Source: Streptacidiphilus jeojiense (GTDB taxonomy: Bacteria; Actinomycetota; Actinomycetes; Streptomycetales; Streptomycetaceae). From it: a DNA stretch of 64,000 nucleotides. Every line of letters begins with the position of its first letter. Within the stretch, counting starts at the first letter, position 1. Both the position numbers and the translations under genes were made by a program. This document shows, piece by piece, positions 35,701 to 44,877 of the stretch. Location: positions 287,917 to 351,916 of the forward strand of contig NZ_JOEH01000016.1 in assembly GCF_000719095.1 (NCBI RefSeq), given 5' to 3'. Under the pieces are notes generated by a model. The model had not been told where the DNA came from. It did no database searches and worked only from the letters and a program-made list of their open reading frames with translations.

Positions 35701-37547
35701 CCCAGCCGCTCGACCAGCCGGTCGTACTCGGCCCACAGCTCCTTCGGCGTGTGCTCGCCGAAGAGCTCCAGGTGCTCGGGGATCAGCGCGGCCTCCTGCC
35801 GCCAGATCTCCGGGTCCACGCTCAGCAGCAGCTCCAGGTCGGCCTCGTCGATGTCGAGCCCGTCCAGGTCCAGCGCCGCGCGGGTGGGCAGCACCCCGAT
35901 CGGGGTGGTCACCCCGTCCGCGCCGCCCTGCAGCCGTTCGACGATCCACTTGAGCACGCGGCTGTTCTCGCCGAAGCCCGGCCAGACGAACTTCCCGTCG
36001 GCGTTCTTGCGGAACCAGTTCACGTAGTAGATCTTCGGCAGCTTGGCGGCCTCGGCCTGCCTGCCCAGCTTCACCCAGTGGGCGAAGTAGTCGCCCATGT
36101 TGTAGCCGCAGAACGGCAGCATCGCGAAGGGGTCGCGACGCAGCTCGCCGACGGTGCCCTCGGCCGCCGCGGTCTTCTCGCTGGCGACGTTGGCGCCGAG
36201 GAAGACGCCGTGCTGCCAGTCGAAGGACTCGGTGACCAGCGGGACCGCGCTGGCGCGGCGTCCGCCGAAGAGGATCGCCGAGATCGGCACCCCGGCCGGG
36301 TCCTCCCACTCGGGGGCGATGATCGGGCACTGCGAGGCCGGCACGGTGAACCGCGCGTTGGGGTGCGCGGCCGGGGTCGGGCTCTCCGGCGTCCAGCTGT
36401 TGCCGCGCCAGTCGGTGAGGTGCGCCGGGGGCTCCTCGGTGAGGCCCTCCCACCACACGTCGCCGTCGTCGGTCAGCGCGACGTTGGTGAAGACGGTGTT
36501 GCCCCACATCGACTCCACCGCATTGGCGTTGGTGTCCGCGCCGGTACCGGGGGCGACGCCGAAGAAGCCGAACTCGGGGTTGATCGCGTAGAGCCGGCCG
36601 TCGGCGCCGAAGCGCATCCAGGCGATGTCGTCGCCGATGGTCTCGACCGTCCAGCCCGGGATCGTGGGCTGGAGCATCGCCAGGTTGGTCTTGCCGCAGG
36701 CGCTCGGGAAGGCCGCGGTGAGGTAGACCGGCTCGCCCTTGCCGGAGGGCGTCTCGGGCGGCGTGAGCTTGAGGATCAGCATGTGCTCGGCCAGCCAGCC
36801 CTCGTCCCGCGCCATGGTCGACGCGATCCGCAGGGCGTAGCACTTCTTGCCGAGCAGCGCGTTGCCGCCGTAGCCGGAGCCGTAGGACCAGATCTCGCGG
36901 GTCTCCGGGAAGTGCGAGATGTACTTGGTCGGGTTGCAGGGCCAGGCGACGTCCGCCTGCCCCTCGGCCAGCGGGGCGCCCAGGCTGTGCACGGCCCGGA
37001 CGAACTCGCCGTCCTCGCCGAGGTGGTCCAGGACGGCCTGTCCCATCCGGGTCATGGTGCGCATGGAGACGGCGACGTACGCGGAGTCCGTGATCTCGAC
37101 GCCGCACGCGGCGAGAGGGGATCCGACCGGGCCCATGCTGAAGGGCACGACGTACATCGTCCGGCCGCGCATCGAACCCTCGAACAGCTCGCCGAAGACC
37201 GCCCGCATCTCGGCGGGGGCCTTCCAGTTGTTGGTGGGTCCGGCGTCCTGCTCCCGCTCGGAGCAGATGAAGGTACGGTCCTCGACCCGGGCGACGTCGC
37301 TGGGGTCGGAGGCTGCGTAGTAGGAGTTGGGCCGCTTCTCGGGGTTGAGCCTGGTGAATGTCCCCTTGTCGACCAGGAGGTCACACAGGCGCTGGTACTC
37401 GGCTTCAGAGCCGTCGCACCACTCGATTCGGTCGGGCTGGGTGAGCTCTGCGATCTCCTGGACCCAGGCGAGCAGCGGTTTGTGCTGCGTGGGCGCGGAG
37501 GTGGCCAGGGCAGAGTTCTCGTACGGCACGATCGCTCCGTTTCGCAC
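35697..37547 (-). CDS. pckG: Phosphoenolpyruvate carboxykinase (GTP)
   Basis: This protein of about 616 residues forms PEP from oxaloacetate with GTP, the entry to gluconeogenesis. The P-loop [13 protein letters not shown] (K286 in it) and [11 protein letters not shown], which carries the metal-binding aspartates, are present. [19 protein letters not shown] and the guanine-binding [14 protein letters not shown] block follow. Length fits the GTP class. Start is GTG 37547, with AAGGA 7 nt ahead; GTG 37529 with GGAG is a close alternative. The frame is open further up to 37697 but without a start signal. With glpX it gives the window two key gluconeogenic steps. Confidence 0.96.
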   Translation of the reverse strand: MRNGAIVPYENSALATSAPTQHKPLLAWVQEIAELTQPDRIEWCDGSEAEYQRLCDLLVDKGTFTRLNPEKRPNSYYAASDPSDVARVEDRTFICSEREQDAGPTNNWKAPAEMRAVFGELFEGSMRGRTMYVVPFSMGPVGSPLAACGVEITDSAYVAVSMRTMTRMGQAVLDHLGEDGEFVRAVHSLGAPLAEGQADVAWPCNPTKYISHFPETREIWSYGSGYGGNALLGKKCYALRIASTMARDEGWLAEHMLILKLTPPETPSGKGEPVYLTAAFPSACGKTNLAMLQPTIPGWTVETIGDDIAWMRFGADGRLYAINPEFGFFGVAPGTGADTNANAVESMWGNTVFTNVALTDDGDVWWEGLTEEPPAHLTDWRGNSWTPESPTPAAHPNARFTVPASQCPIIAPEWEDPAGVPISAILFGGRRASAVPLVTESFDWQHGVFLGANVASEKTAAAEGTVGELRRDPFAMLPFCGYNMGDYFAHWVKLGRQAEAAKLPKIYYVNWFRKNADGKFVWPGFGENSRVLKWIVERLQGGADGVTTPIGVLPTRAALDLDGLDIDEADLELLLSVDPEIWRQEAALIPEHLELFGEHTPKELWAEYDRLVERLG

Positions 37548-37763
37548 CGAATCGTCCTTGATTCGGTGACGGGGTTGAGGGTTCTCGCAGCGTAACGCCG
37601 ATATTCCGAATGCGACATACCGCCCCTGTCCGCTCAATGTGACCCAGCGCACAAAGATCTCGCCTTCCTGGGAGACGAATCCGGAAATCCGTCGCATCCA
37701 CGGCGCCGAAACAGGACTTCCGGAAACCTATGAGTGAGGATTCACACCCTCTACTGATAAGTA

Positions 37764-37781
37764 ACCTACGGTTCCGTAGGT
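37764..37781 (+). promoter_or_regulatory. Perfect palindrome over the hemolysin III gene promoter
   Basis: ACCTACGG-TT-CCGTAGGT (37764-37781) is a perfect 8-2-8 inverted repeat ending 11 bp before the ATG. TAGGTA within its right arm could be the -10, which would leave a leader of only a few bases. TetR-family repressors use palindromes of this type. No dedicated regulator gene is adjacent. Confidence 0.55.
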
Positions 37782-37792
37782 ATGGTTGCCCC

Positions 37793-38494
37793 ATGACCGA
37801 CGCCACCAGCGCCACCAGTGACGCCGCAGCTCCCGCGCCCCTCGAGTCGCTCGAGACCTTCAAGCCGAAACTGCGCGGCTGGCTGCACGCCGGGATGTTC
37901 CCCGCCTCGATCGCCGCCGGGATCGTCCTCATCTGCCTGGCCGACTCCACCCAGGCGAGGATCGCCTGCGCGGTCTACTCGGCCTCGGCCTGGATGCTCT
38001 TCGGCATCAGCGGGCTCTACCACCGCTTCAACTGGGGCCCGCGCGGCGAGGCGGTGCTGCGCCGGCTCGACCACAGCAACATCTTCCTGATCATCGCCGG
38101 CAGCTACACCCCCTTCACCATCCTGCTGCTGAGCGGCGGCCGCCGGGAGCTGCTGCTCTGGCTGGTCTGGGCCGGCGCCCTGGCCGGGATCGCCTTCCGG
38201 GTCTTCTGGGTCGGCGCGCCGCGCTGGCTCTACACCCCCTGCTACATCGCCCTGGGCTGGGCGGCGGTGTTCTTCCTGCCGGACTTCCTGCGCACCGGCG
38301 GGATCGCCGTGGTCGTGCTGCTGGTCGTCGGCGGGCTGCTCTACAGCGCCGGCGGCGTCATCTACGGCCTGAAGCGGCCAAACCCGTCACCGCGCTGGTT
38401 CGGCTTCCACGAGGTGTTCCACCTCTGCACGCTGGCAGCCTTCATCGTCCAGTACGTCGGCGTCTCACTGGTGGCGTACTCGGCCGTGGCCTGA
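37793..38494 (+). CDS. Hemolysin III / PAQR family membrane protein (TrhA-like)
   Basis: This 233-residue protein has seven predicted helices. The family hallmarks are LRGWLHAG near the N-terminus, SGLYHRFNWGPRGEAVLRRLDHSNIFLIIAGSYTPF in the middle, and FGFHEVFHLCTLAAFIVQYVGV at the end, with the zinc-binding His residues of PAQR proteins. Bacterial members influence membrane fluidity or lipid homeostasis rather than acting as toxins. ATG 37793 is preferred to 37730 because homology begins there and the promoter palindrome would otherwise lie in the gene. Confidence 0.9.
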   Translation: MTDATSATSDAAAPAPLESLETFKPKLRGWLHAGMFPASIAAGIVLICLADSTQARIACAVYSASAWMLFGISGLYHRFNWGPRGEAVLRRLDHSNIFLIIAGSYTPFTILLLSGGRRELLLWLVWAGALAGIAFRVFWVGAPRWLYTPCYIALGWAAVFFLPDFLRTGGIAVVVLLVVGGLLYSAGGVIYGLKRPNPSPRWFGFHEVFHLCTLAAFIVQYVGVSLVAYSAVA

Positions 38495-38556
38495 AACCGT
38501 CGCTCCCGCACAGCTTCATACAACCGCATATTGACGGCTCCAATCTTTTGAGAGTT

Positions 38557-38572
38557 ACTGTCATAAGACAGT
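38557..38572 (+). promoter_or_regulatory. Perfect palindrome operator of the MFS-TetR operon
   Basis: ACTGTC-ATAA-GACAGT (38557-38572) is a perfect 6-4-6 inverted repeat located 24 bp before the MFS start and downstream of a possible -35 TTGACG (38531-38536). It is the obvious candidate operator for the TetR protein encoded at the end of the operon. Confidence 0.6.
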
Positions 38573-38596
38573 TTCACTCAACTGATGGAGCCTGCC

Positions 38597-40186
38597 ATGT
38601 CCTCCTCGTCCGAGCCCCCCGCCGCCGCACCAGCCAGCGCACCAGCCGCCGTCCCGCGCCGCTGGTGGGCGCTGGGCGCCCTCTGCCTGGCCGTCCTGGT
38701 CATCGGCTTCGACAGCACCGTCCTCAACGTCGCCCTGCCCGACATCGCCGTCCAACTGCACGCCGGCACCGGCCAGCTGCAGTGGATCGTCGACGCCTAC
38801 CTGGTGGTCTTCGCCGCGGCGATGCTGCCGGCCGGGCTGCTCGGCGACCGCTTCGGGCGGCGCAGGCTGCTCATCGCCGGCCTCACCCTCTTCCTCGCGG
38901 CCTCCCTGGTCGGCACCTTCGCCGACTCGCCCGCCACCCTGATCGCCGTCCGCGCCGGAATGGGCCTCGGCGGAGCACTGATCATGCCGCTGGCCATGTC
39001 GATCGTGCCGAACCTGTTCCCCTCGGACGAGCGCGGCCGCGCCGTCGCCGTGATGACCACCGGCACGGCCCTCGGCCTGCCGCTCGGGCCGATCATCGGC
39101 GGGCTGCTGCTCAACCACTTCTGGTGGGGCTCGATCTTCCTGATCAACGTGCCGCTGATCGCCGTCGGCATCCTCGCCCTGGTGCTGCTGGTCCCCGAGT
39201 CCCGCAACCCCGCCGTCCCCCGGGTGGACCCGGTCAGCGCCCTGCTCGGCACCGCCGGCCTGGCCGCCCTCACCTTCGGGTTCATCCAGGCCCCCAGCGA
39301 CGGCTGGGGCTCCCCGCTGATCGTCGGCATGCTGGTCGCCTCGGTCCTGCTGCTCGGCGGCCTGGTCCTGCGCGAACGCTCCGAGGAGCACCCGATGCTG
39401 GACCTCACCCTGCTCGCCGACCGGGTGTTCCGCTGGAGCACCATCGCCACCGTGCTGGTCACCGCCGTGCTGATGGGCGCGCTGTTCGTGCTGCCGCAGT
39501 ACCTGCAGTCGGTGCTCGGCTACGACGCGCTGGGCACCGGGGTCCGGCTGATGCCGCTGATGCTCGGCCTGATCGTGGCGGCCCGGCTGTCCGAGCGGCT
39601 GGTCGCCGCGGTCTCCGCCCGCTGGGTGATCAGCTCCGGGTTGCTGCTGGTCGCCGCCGCCATGTTCCTCGGCAGCCTGACCGGCTCCACCGACGGCTAC
39701 GGCTGGACCGCGATCTGGCTCACCGTGCTGGGCCTGGGCATGGGCCTCACCATGGTGCCCGCGATGGGCGCAGCCATGACGGCGCTGCCGGCCGACCGCT
39801 CCGGCGTCGGTTCCGGTCTGCTGCAGACCCTCCGCCAGTCCGCCGGCGCCATCGGCGTCGCCCTGCTCGGCGCGCTGCTCGCCGGGATCTACACCGGCCG
39901 GCTCGACACCTCCGGCCTCCCCGGCCCGCTGGCCCACACCGCGCGCGGCTCCGTCTCCGCCGCCCAGGCCGTCGCCGACCAGCTGCACTCCACCGCACTG
40001 GCCGCCTCCGCGCACAGCGCCTTCCTGCACGGGATGACCACCGTGCTGCTGGTCTGCGGCATCACCGCGGTGCTCTCCGCGGCGCTGATCGCCCTGCGGA
40101 TGCCGGGTGCCGCCGGGCGCGCGGCCCGGCAGGAGGGTCGGGACATCGCCAACGGTGCGGCGGATCACGCACAATCAGTGGCATGA
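38597..40186 (+). CDS. MFS drug:H+ antiporter, DHA2 (EmrB/QacA) type
   Basis: This exporter of about 529 residues has 14 predicted helices. Motif C-like and DHA2 signatures include LDVTVLNVALP-type FDSTVLNVALPDIAVQL near residue 35, motif A GLLGDRFGRRRLL, and GMGLGGALIMPLAMSIVPNLFP. GSGLLQTLRQSAGAIGVALLGALL lies near the C-terminus. It should export toxic or signalling compounds with proton antiport. ATG 38597 has GGAG 6 nt ahead; ATG 38585 is less likely. The stop overlaps the TetR start (ATGA), so pump and regulator are translationally coupled. Confidence 0.94.
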   Translation: MSSSSEPPAAAPASAPAAVPRRWWALGALCLAVLVIGFDSTVLNVALPDIAVQLHAGTGQLQWIVDAYLVVFAAAMLPAGLLGDRFGRRRLLIAGLTLFLAASLVGTFADSPATLIAVRAGMGLGGALIMPLAMSIVPNLFPSDERGRAVAVMTTGTALGLPLGPIIGGLLLNHFWWGSIFLINVPLIAVGILALVLLVPESRNPAVPRVDPVSALLGTAGLAALTFGFIQAPSDGWGSPLIVGMLVASVLLLGGLVLRERSEEHPMLDLTLLADRVFRWSTIATVLVTAVLMGALFVLPQYLQSVLGYDALGTGVRLMPLMLGLIVAARLSERLVAAVSARWVISSGLLLVAAAMFLGSLTGSTDGYGWTAIWLTVLGLGMGLTMVPAMGAAMTALPADRSGVGSGLLQTLRQSAGAIGVALLGALLAGIYTGRLDTSGLPGPLAHTARGSVSAAQAVADQLHSTALAASAHSAFLHGMTTVLLVCGITAVLSAALIALRMPGAAGRAARQEGRDIANGAADHAQSVA

Positions 40187-40866
40187 CCCCCGCACCGCCG
40201 AACGCGACCGATCAGGACACGACCGATCAGCACACGACCGATCAGGACGCACTCGAGGAACTCCTCGCCGCCCCGCTGGGGCTGCGGGAGCGCAAGAAGC
40301 TGAAGACCCGCCGTGCGATCCGCACGGCGGCCTTCCGCCTGTTCACCACCCAGGGCTACGACGCCACCACGGTGGACCAGATCGCGGCCGACGCCGAGGT
40401 CTCGCCCAGCACCTTCTTCCGGTACTTCCCCACCAAGGAAGACCTGGTCGTCAGCGACGACTACGACCCGGTGATGGTGGCGGGACTGCGCACCAGGCCG
40501 CTGGACGAGCCGCTGACGGAGTCCATGCGGCAGGCGATCGTGCCGGCCCTGCGCCAGATCACCGGGACCGAGGGCGGCGACATGCTGCTGCGGATGAAGC
40601 TGCTCAACGAGGTCCCGGCGATCCGCAGCCGCAGCGCCCTGGAGATGATCCGCTCCCGGGACCTGATCGTCGCCGTCCTCGCCGAGCGCACCGGCCGCCC
40701 GGACGACGACCTCGGGCTGCGCGCCCTGGTCTCGGCCATACTCGCCGCCTGCAGCGAGGCGGTCGCGTACTGGGCCGACCGGGACGGCGAGGGGGACGTG
40801 GCCGACCTGTGCGAACTGGCGCTGAACGCGGTGGCCGAGGGCTTCAGCGGCGCAGCCTGGAGCTGA
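40183..40866 (+). CDS. TetR/AcrR family transcriptional regulator
   Basis: This 227-residue regulator has its N-terminal helix-turn-helix at about residues 45-90 (IRTAAFRLFTTQGYDATTVDQIAADAEVSPSTFFRYFPTKEDLV). An all-helical ligand domain follows. The N-terminus has an unusual short repeat rich in Asp and Thr (TDQDTTDQHTTDQDA). The ATGA overlap with the MFS gene means it is made with the pump, a common autoregulated repressor arrangement. Its operator is probably the palindrome at 38557-38572. Confidence 0.93.
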   Translation: MTPAPPNATDQDTTDQHTTDQDALEELLAAPLGLRERKKLKTRRAIRTAAFRLFTTQGYDATTVDQIAADAEVSPSTFFRYFPTKEDLVVSDDYDPVMVAGLRTRPLDEPLTESMRQAIVPALRQITGTEGGDMLLRMKLLNEVPAIRSRSALEMIRSRDLIVAVLAERTGRPDDDLGLRALVSAILAACSEAVAYWADRDGEGDVADLCELALNAVAEGFSGAAWS

Positions 40867-40926
40867 GCCTCCGTCAGTCGTGCCTCCGTCAGTCGTGCCT
40901 CCGTCAGTCGTGCCTCCGTCAGTCGT
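40867..40926. repeat. Four exact 15-bp tandem repeats over the GNAT stop codon
   Basis: GCCTCCGTCAGTCGT is repeated four times without change at 40867-40881, 40882-40896, 40897-40911 and 40912-40926. The last copy contains the final His-Asp codons and stop of the minus-strand GNAT gene; each other copy carries the same HD-stop string. The array begins right after the tetR stop. Confidence 0.9.
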
Positions 40927-41767
40927 GCAGGTCCAGCACGGTGACGTCCTCGACCGGACGGTAGCCGAGGCGCTGGTACAGGGCGTTGCTGGTGGGGTTG
41001 GCCAGGTCGGTGTAGAGCAGCACCTCCGCGGCGCCCGCCGCCCTCAGCGCGCGGCTCGCCTCGACCGTGGCCATCCCGGCGTAGCCGCGTCCGCGCAGCT
41101 CCGACGGGGTGTAGACGGGAGCGACCCGGCCCTGACCGGCGATCACCCGGGAGAAGCCGGCCATGCTCACCGGCGCCCCGTCCAGCACCCAGAGCACCAG
41201 GTTCCCCGCCGCGACCCGGCGCTGCGCCTGGGTGGGGGTGTTCCCGCTGCCCTCACCGATCGACTCGGAGAACTCCTCGAACCAACGCACCACCAGCGGG
41301 ACGTCCGCCGCGTCGGCCAGCCGCGCCGAGCCGGGCGGCTCCGGCTGAGGCGGCGTCAACTCACCGAGCCGGAACAGCCGCTGGTCCCGGAACACGGTCC
41401 AGCCGCCGCCGGTGGCGGCCCACTCCGCGCCGACCGTCCGGACCAGTCCGGCACCGCCCGACACCCCGGGGGCGGTCGCGCCGCTGCTGCGCCACTTCCG
41501 CACCAGCGCCCGCGCCGCCTCGTCGGGCATCGGCCCCAGCGTCGGCCGGAACGGCGGCGTGTGGACGTACGCCCCCTGCACCGTGCCGTCCTGGCCCCGC
41601 CACCACCCGAACCGGGCCGGCAGATCGCCGCCGTAGGCGTGCGGCCCGCGCGACCGAACCGTGTCGGCGACGGTCAGCAGCACGGTGTTGCGCACCGGAT
41701 CCGCCGCCAGGTACGCGGCCGCGACGCTGTGGAAGGCATCGACGTCGTGCGTTATCTCCCAAGCCAT
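40919..41767 (-). CDS. GNAT family N-acetyltransferase
   Basis: This 282-residue protein has a degenerate N-terminal half and a C-terminal GNAT domain. Acetyl-CoA-binding motif A is VAPVYTPSELRGRGYAGMATVEASRALRAAG, followed by LLYTDLANPTSNALYQRLGYRPVED. The layout resembles two-domain actinobacterial acetyltransferases; the substrate is unknown. GGAG lies 9 nt before ATG 41767. It lies 16 bp after the stop of the DUF255 gene and is probably co-transcribed with it. Its stop lies in a four-copy tandem repeat. Confidence 0.9.
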   Translation of the reverse strand: MAWEITHDVDAFHSVAAAYLAADPVRNTVLLTVADTVRSRGPHAYGGDLPARFGWWRGQDGTVQGAYVHTPPFRPTLGPMPDEAARALVRKWRSSGATAPGVSGGAGLVRTVGAEWAATGGGWTVFRDQRLFRLGELTPPQPEPPGSARLADAADVPLVVRWFEEFSESIGEGSGNTPTQAQRRVAAGNLVLWVLDGAPVSMAGFSRVIAGQGRVAPVYTPSELRGRGYAGMATVEASRALRAAGAAEVLLYTDLANPTSNALYQRLGYRPVEDVTVLDLHD

Positions 41768-41783
41768 GCAGTCGATCTCCGTC

Positions 41784-43823
41784 TTAGAAAGTCGCAGCCA
41801 GCTTCTCCGCCAGCGCCACGGGATTGGTGACCGGGGCGTCGCAGCTGAAACGGCGACAGACGTACGCCGTGGGCAGCCCGTCCCGGAGCGGACGGTCGGC
41901 CAGCAGCGGCACCGTCGTCGCCCCCGGCTCGCCCACCGCGAGCACCGCGCCCGGCGCGGTGGCGAGCAGCGCAGTGCGGCGCAGCGCCGCCGTCCCGGGG
42001 TCGTCGGCCGGGCCCACCACGGCGATCTCACGCGGGCCGTCGACCAGTGCCTCGGCCACGGCCAGGCCCCAGCCGATGAAGCGCGGGGCGCGCGGCCCCA
42101 GCGCGCTGACCACGCCGAGCGCCCGTTCGGCCGCGGTGCGGTGCCGCTCCGACCCGGTGAGGGCGGCGTAGCCGAGCAGCGCTCCGGCCGCCGCCGTCCA
42201 GCCGGAGGGTACGGCGTTGTCGGTCGGGTCCTGCGGGCGGCGGATCAGCCGTTCGGCGTCGGACGCCGTGTCGTACAGCGCTCCTGACTCCTCGTCGGTG
42301 AACCTGGCCAGCACGGTGTCCAGCAGCACTCCGGCCAGGGTCAGCCAACTGTCGTCCCCGGTCACCGAGTAGAGCGCGAGGAAGCCCTCCGCGGTGTCGG
42401 CGTAGTCCTCCAGCACTCCGGCGTTGGCGCCGGGGCGGCCGTCGCGCGAGGTGCGCAGCAGCCGTCCCTCCGGCTCCGGCGTGAGGTGGACGGCGACCAG
42501 CAGGTCGGCGGCGGCGAGGGCGGCCTCCAGGTACTCGGGGCGTTCCAGCAGCGCGCCGGTCTCGGCGAGGGCGGCGATCGCCAGTCCGTTCCAGGCGGCG
42601 ACCACCTTGTCGTCGCGGGCCGGACGCGGGCGCCCGGCGCGGGCGGCGAGCAGCCGGGACCGAACCGAGGCGAACCACTCGGCGTCGTCGGGGTCCTCCG
42701 GGAGCTGGAGCACCGACGCCCCGGCCTCGAAGGTCCCGGCGGCGGTGACGGCGAACAGCGCGGCGGCCCGCGCCCCGTCCTGCGGGCCGAGCGCCTCGAC
42801 GAGCTGGGCCGGCGTCCAGGCGTAGAAGGCGCCCTCGTGGTTGTGCCCGTCCGGTCCCGCACTGTCGGCGTCCAGGGCGGAGGCGAACCCGCCCTCGGGG
42901 GTGCGGAGTTCGGCGAGCAGGAAGGCGGCGGTGGACAGCGCGACCCGGCGCGCGAGCTCGGATCCGTCGGCCCGCCACAGGTGCAGGTACACCCTCAGCA
43001 GCAGGGCGTTGTCGTAGAGCATCTTCTCGAAGTGCGGCACCACCCACTCGGCGTCCACCGCGTAGCGGGCGAACCCGCCGCCGAGCTGGTCGTGGATCCC
43101 GCCGCGGGCCATCGCGGCGCAGCTGCCCTCCACCATCCGCAGCGCCTCGGCGGAGCCGGTCGCCGCGTGGTGCCGCAGCAGGAACTCCAGCGCCATCGAC
43201 GGCGGGAACTTGGGCGCGCCACCGAAGCCGCCGCGCTTGTCGTCGTACTCCCGTCCGAGCGCGACGGCGGCCTCGTGCAGCTCCGCCTCGGTCGGCGGCC
43301 GCTGCCCGGCGGCGCCGTAGACATCGCCCCGCCCGGCCAGGTCGGCGACGATCCGCGCCGACACCTCGGCCACCTCGTCGCGCCGCTCCCGCCACGCCGC
43401 CGAGACGCCCTCCAGCACCTGCCGGAACGAGGGCATCCCGTGCCGGGGCTGCGGCGGGAAGTAGGTCCCGAAGTAGAACGGCTCGCCCCCCGGCGTCAGG
43501 AACACCGTCATCGGCCACCCACCCTGCCCGGTCGCCGCCTGCACCGCCTCCATGTACACGGCGTCGACATCGGGCCGCTCCTCCCGGTCCACCTTCACCG
43601 GCACGAAGCGCTCATTGAGGTACCCGGCCAACCCGGCGTCCTCAAAACTCTCATGGGCCATCACATGGCACCAATGGCATGACGAATAACCGATTGACAA
43701 CAGAACAGGCACATCTCGCCTGACGGCCTCCGCCATCGCCTCCCTACCCCACGGCCACCAATCCACCGGATTGGAGGCGTGCTGAAGCAGGTAGGGCGAT
43801 GTTGTTCGGCCAAGCCTGTTCAT
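41784..43823 (-). CDS. DUF255 thioredoxin-domain protein (YyaL/SSP411-like)
   Basis: This 679-residue protein has an N-terminal thioredoxin-fold DUF255 domain with the CxxC-type centre C49-H-W-C52 ([18 protein letters not shown]). A large six-hairpin (alpha/alpha)6 barrel follows, related to N-acylglucosamine 2-epimerases and glycosidases ([50 protein letters not shown] [15 protein letters not shown]). Such proteins are widespread, but their reaction is not established. It is cytoplasmic, with no signal peptide. It leads a likely two-gene unit with the GNAT gene. Confidence 0.93.
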   Translation of the reverse strand: MNRLGRTTSPYLLQHASNPVDWWPWGREAMAEAVRRDVPVLLSIGYSSCHWCHVMAHESFEDAGLAGYLNERFVPVKVDREERPDVDAVYMEAVQAATGQGGWPMTVFLTPGGEPFYFGTYFPPQPRHGMPSFRQVLEGVSAAWRERRDEVAEVSARIVADLAGRGDVYGAAGQRPPTEAELHEAAVALGREYDDKRGGFGGAPKFPPSMALEFLLRHHAATGSAEALRMVEGSCAAMARGGIHDQLGGGFARYAVDAEWVVPHFEKMLYDNALLLRVYLHLWRADGSELARRVALSTAAFLLAELRTPEGGFASALDADSAGPDGHNHEGAFYAWTPAQLVEALGPQDGARAAALFAVTAAGTFEAGASVLQLPEDPDDAEWFASVRSRLLAARAGRPRPARDDKVVAAWNGLAIAALAETGALLERPEYLEAALAAADLLVAVHLTPEPEGRLLRTSRDGRPGANAGVLEDYADTAEGFLALYSVTGDDSWLTLAGVLLDTVLARFTDEESGALYDTASDAERLIRRPQDPTDNAVPSGWTAAAGALLGYAALTGSERHRTAAERALGVVSALGPRAPRFIGWGLAVAEALVDGPREIAVVGPADDPGTAALRRTALLATAPGAVLAVGEPGATTVPLLADRPLRDGLPTAYVCRRFSCDAPVTNPVALAEKLAATF

Positions 43824-44199
43824 GAACCGCCCTGCCTCCCAAGGCCCTTCGTCATCCCCGGCTCAGCACGACCAGCACACGAACACTTCTGTCGCATCGG
43901 TAGTGATCGAAAGTCTCACCCCCCACCGCCACTCCTGTCAAGGCGACATATGGATCTGTCAAATAGACAGAGTCAGCAGTGGGGACACGTCCGACGAGAG
44001 GGTTCGGCCGCCCTCAATGCTGACAGCCGTCATCGCGGCACGGCCAACCGGAACTCAGAATTCGAGCACGAGAATAGGCACTCGTGCATTCCCCAGTGTG
44101 TTCGCGATGGCCGGTACTCCAATCGCGCACTGGGCCAAGTCGGGCTCAACTGAAGTCGGTCGTCTGCGGCGAACAGGAGGCGGTGTCGTCTGGGGTGCG
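43824..44199. other. Gene-free, lower-GC interval with one palindrome
   Basis: These 376 bp contain no credible coding frame: third-position GC falls well below the neighbouring genes. TCTGTC-AAATA-GACAGA (43955-43971) is a perfect 6-5-6 inverted repeat that could be an operator of the DUF255 gene or a relic. The change in composition marks the left edge of the accessory-looking third of the window. Confidence 0.5.
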
Positions 44200-44877
44200 T
44201 CAGGTGAGGGCGCTGATGGCGTCGCCGATGTACTTGGCACCCAGGACGGCCAGGACGACGGTCATGATGGCGGCGTTGTGGGCGGACATCCATGCCTTCC
44301 AGCTGTCCAGGGTGGTGGCGGCGCGCCGGCCACCGAAGAGGTAGACGGCCAGAGGCACGGTGGTGCACAGCGAGGCGATCAGCACCATGAGCACCGCGGC
44401 GATCGTCTTGCCGCCGGTGCCCGCCGTACTGCTGGCGATCGCGATGGCGCCGCCGACCACCAGGACCAGGTTCTTCGGGTTGGCCACCGCGAGCGCCGCG
44501 GACAGGGCGGTGGCCTTGGCGGGGGTGAACTGGTCGATGGCCTTCATCCAGCCCGGGGCCTGGGCTTCCTGCCCATCACGGGGGCGTGAGGTGAACTGTT
44601 TGCCGGCGAGCAGGGCGAACAGCAGTCCCAGGGCGAGCTTGAGCCAGCTGGTCCAGGTCGCCGGGGTGCCGTCCCCGCTGGCGGCGTCGGCGCCGGACCC
44701 GAGCAGGACCAGGGCGGCGGTGGCAAGGCCCAGGGCTGCGGTCCAGCCGGCCGTGAAGGCGATGCCGTTGGTTCGGCCGTTCGGGGTGGCGAGCATGAGG
44801 ATGACGGCAATCAGCGGCAATGGGCTGATGGCGATGCCGACGGCGGAGGGCAGCATCTGCCCGATGGCGTCACCCAC
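44200..44877 (-). CDS. GAP family (Sap/LysE-like) membrane protein
   Basis: This 225-residue protein has six helices in the LysE/GAP arrangement: PSAVGIAISPLPLIAVILMLATPNGR near the start, FTAGWTAALGLATAALVLLG, a KALSAALAVANPKNLVLVVGGAIAIA-like segment (ATALSAALAVANPKNLVLV), and MTVVLAVLGAKYIGDAI at the end. Mycobacterial GAP proteins help move glycopeptidolipids or sulfolipids across the membrane, and LysE relatives export amino acids. The GTG start overlaps the DUF1254 stop by 8 bp, so translation is coupled. Confidence 0.88.
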   Translation of the reverse strand: MGDAIGQMLPSAVGIAISPLPLIAVILMLATPNGRTNGIAFTAGWTAALGLATAALVLLGSGADAASGDGTPATWTSWLKLALGLLFALLAGKQFTSRPRDGQEAQAPGWMKAIDQFTPAKATALSAALAVANPKNLVLVVGGAIAIASSTAGTGGKTIAAVLMVLIASLCTTVPLAVYLFGGRRAATTLDSWKAWMSAHNAAIMTVVLAVLGAKYIGDAISALT

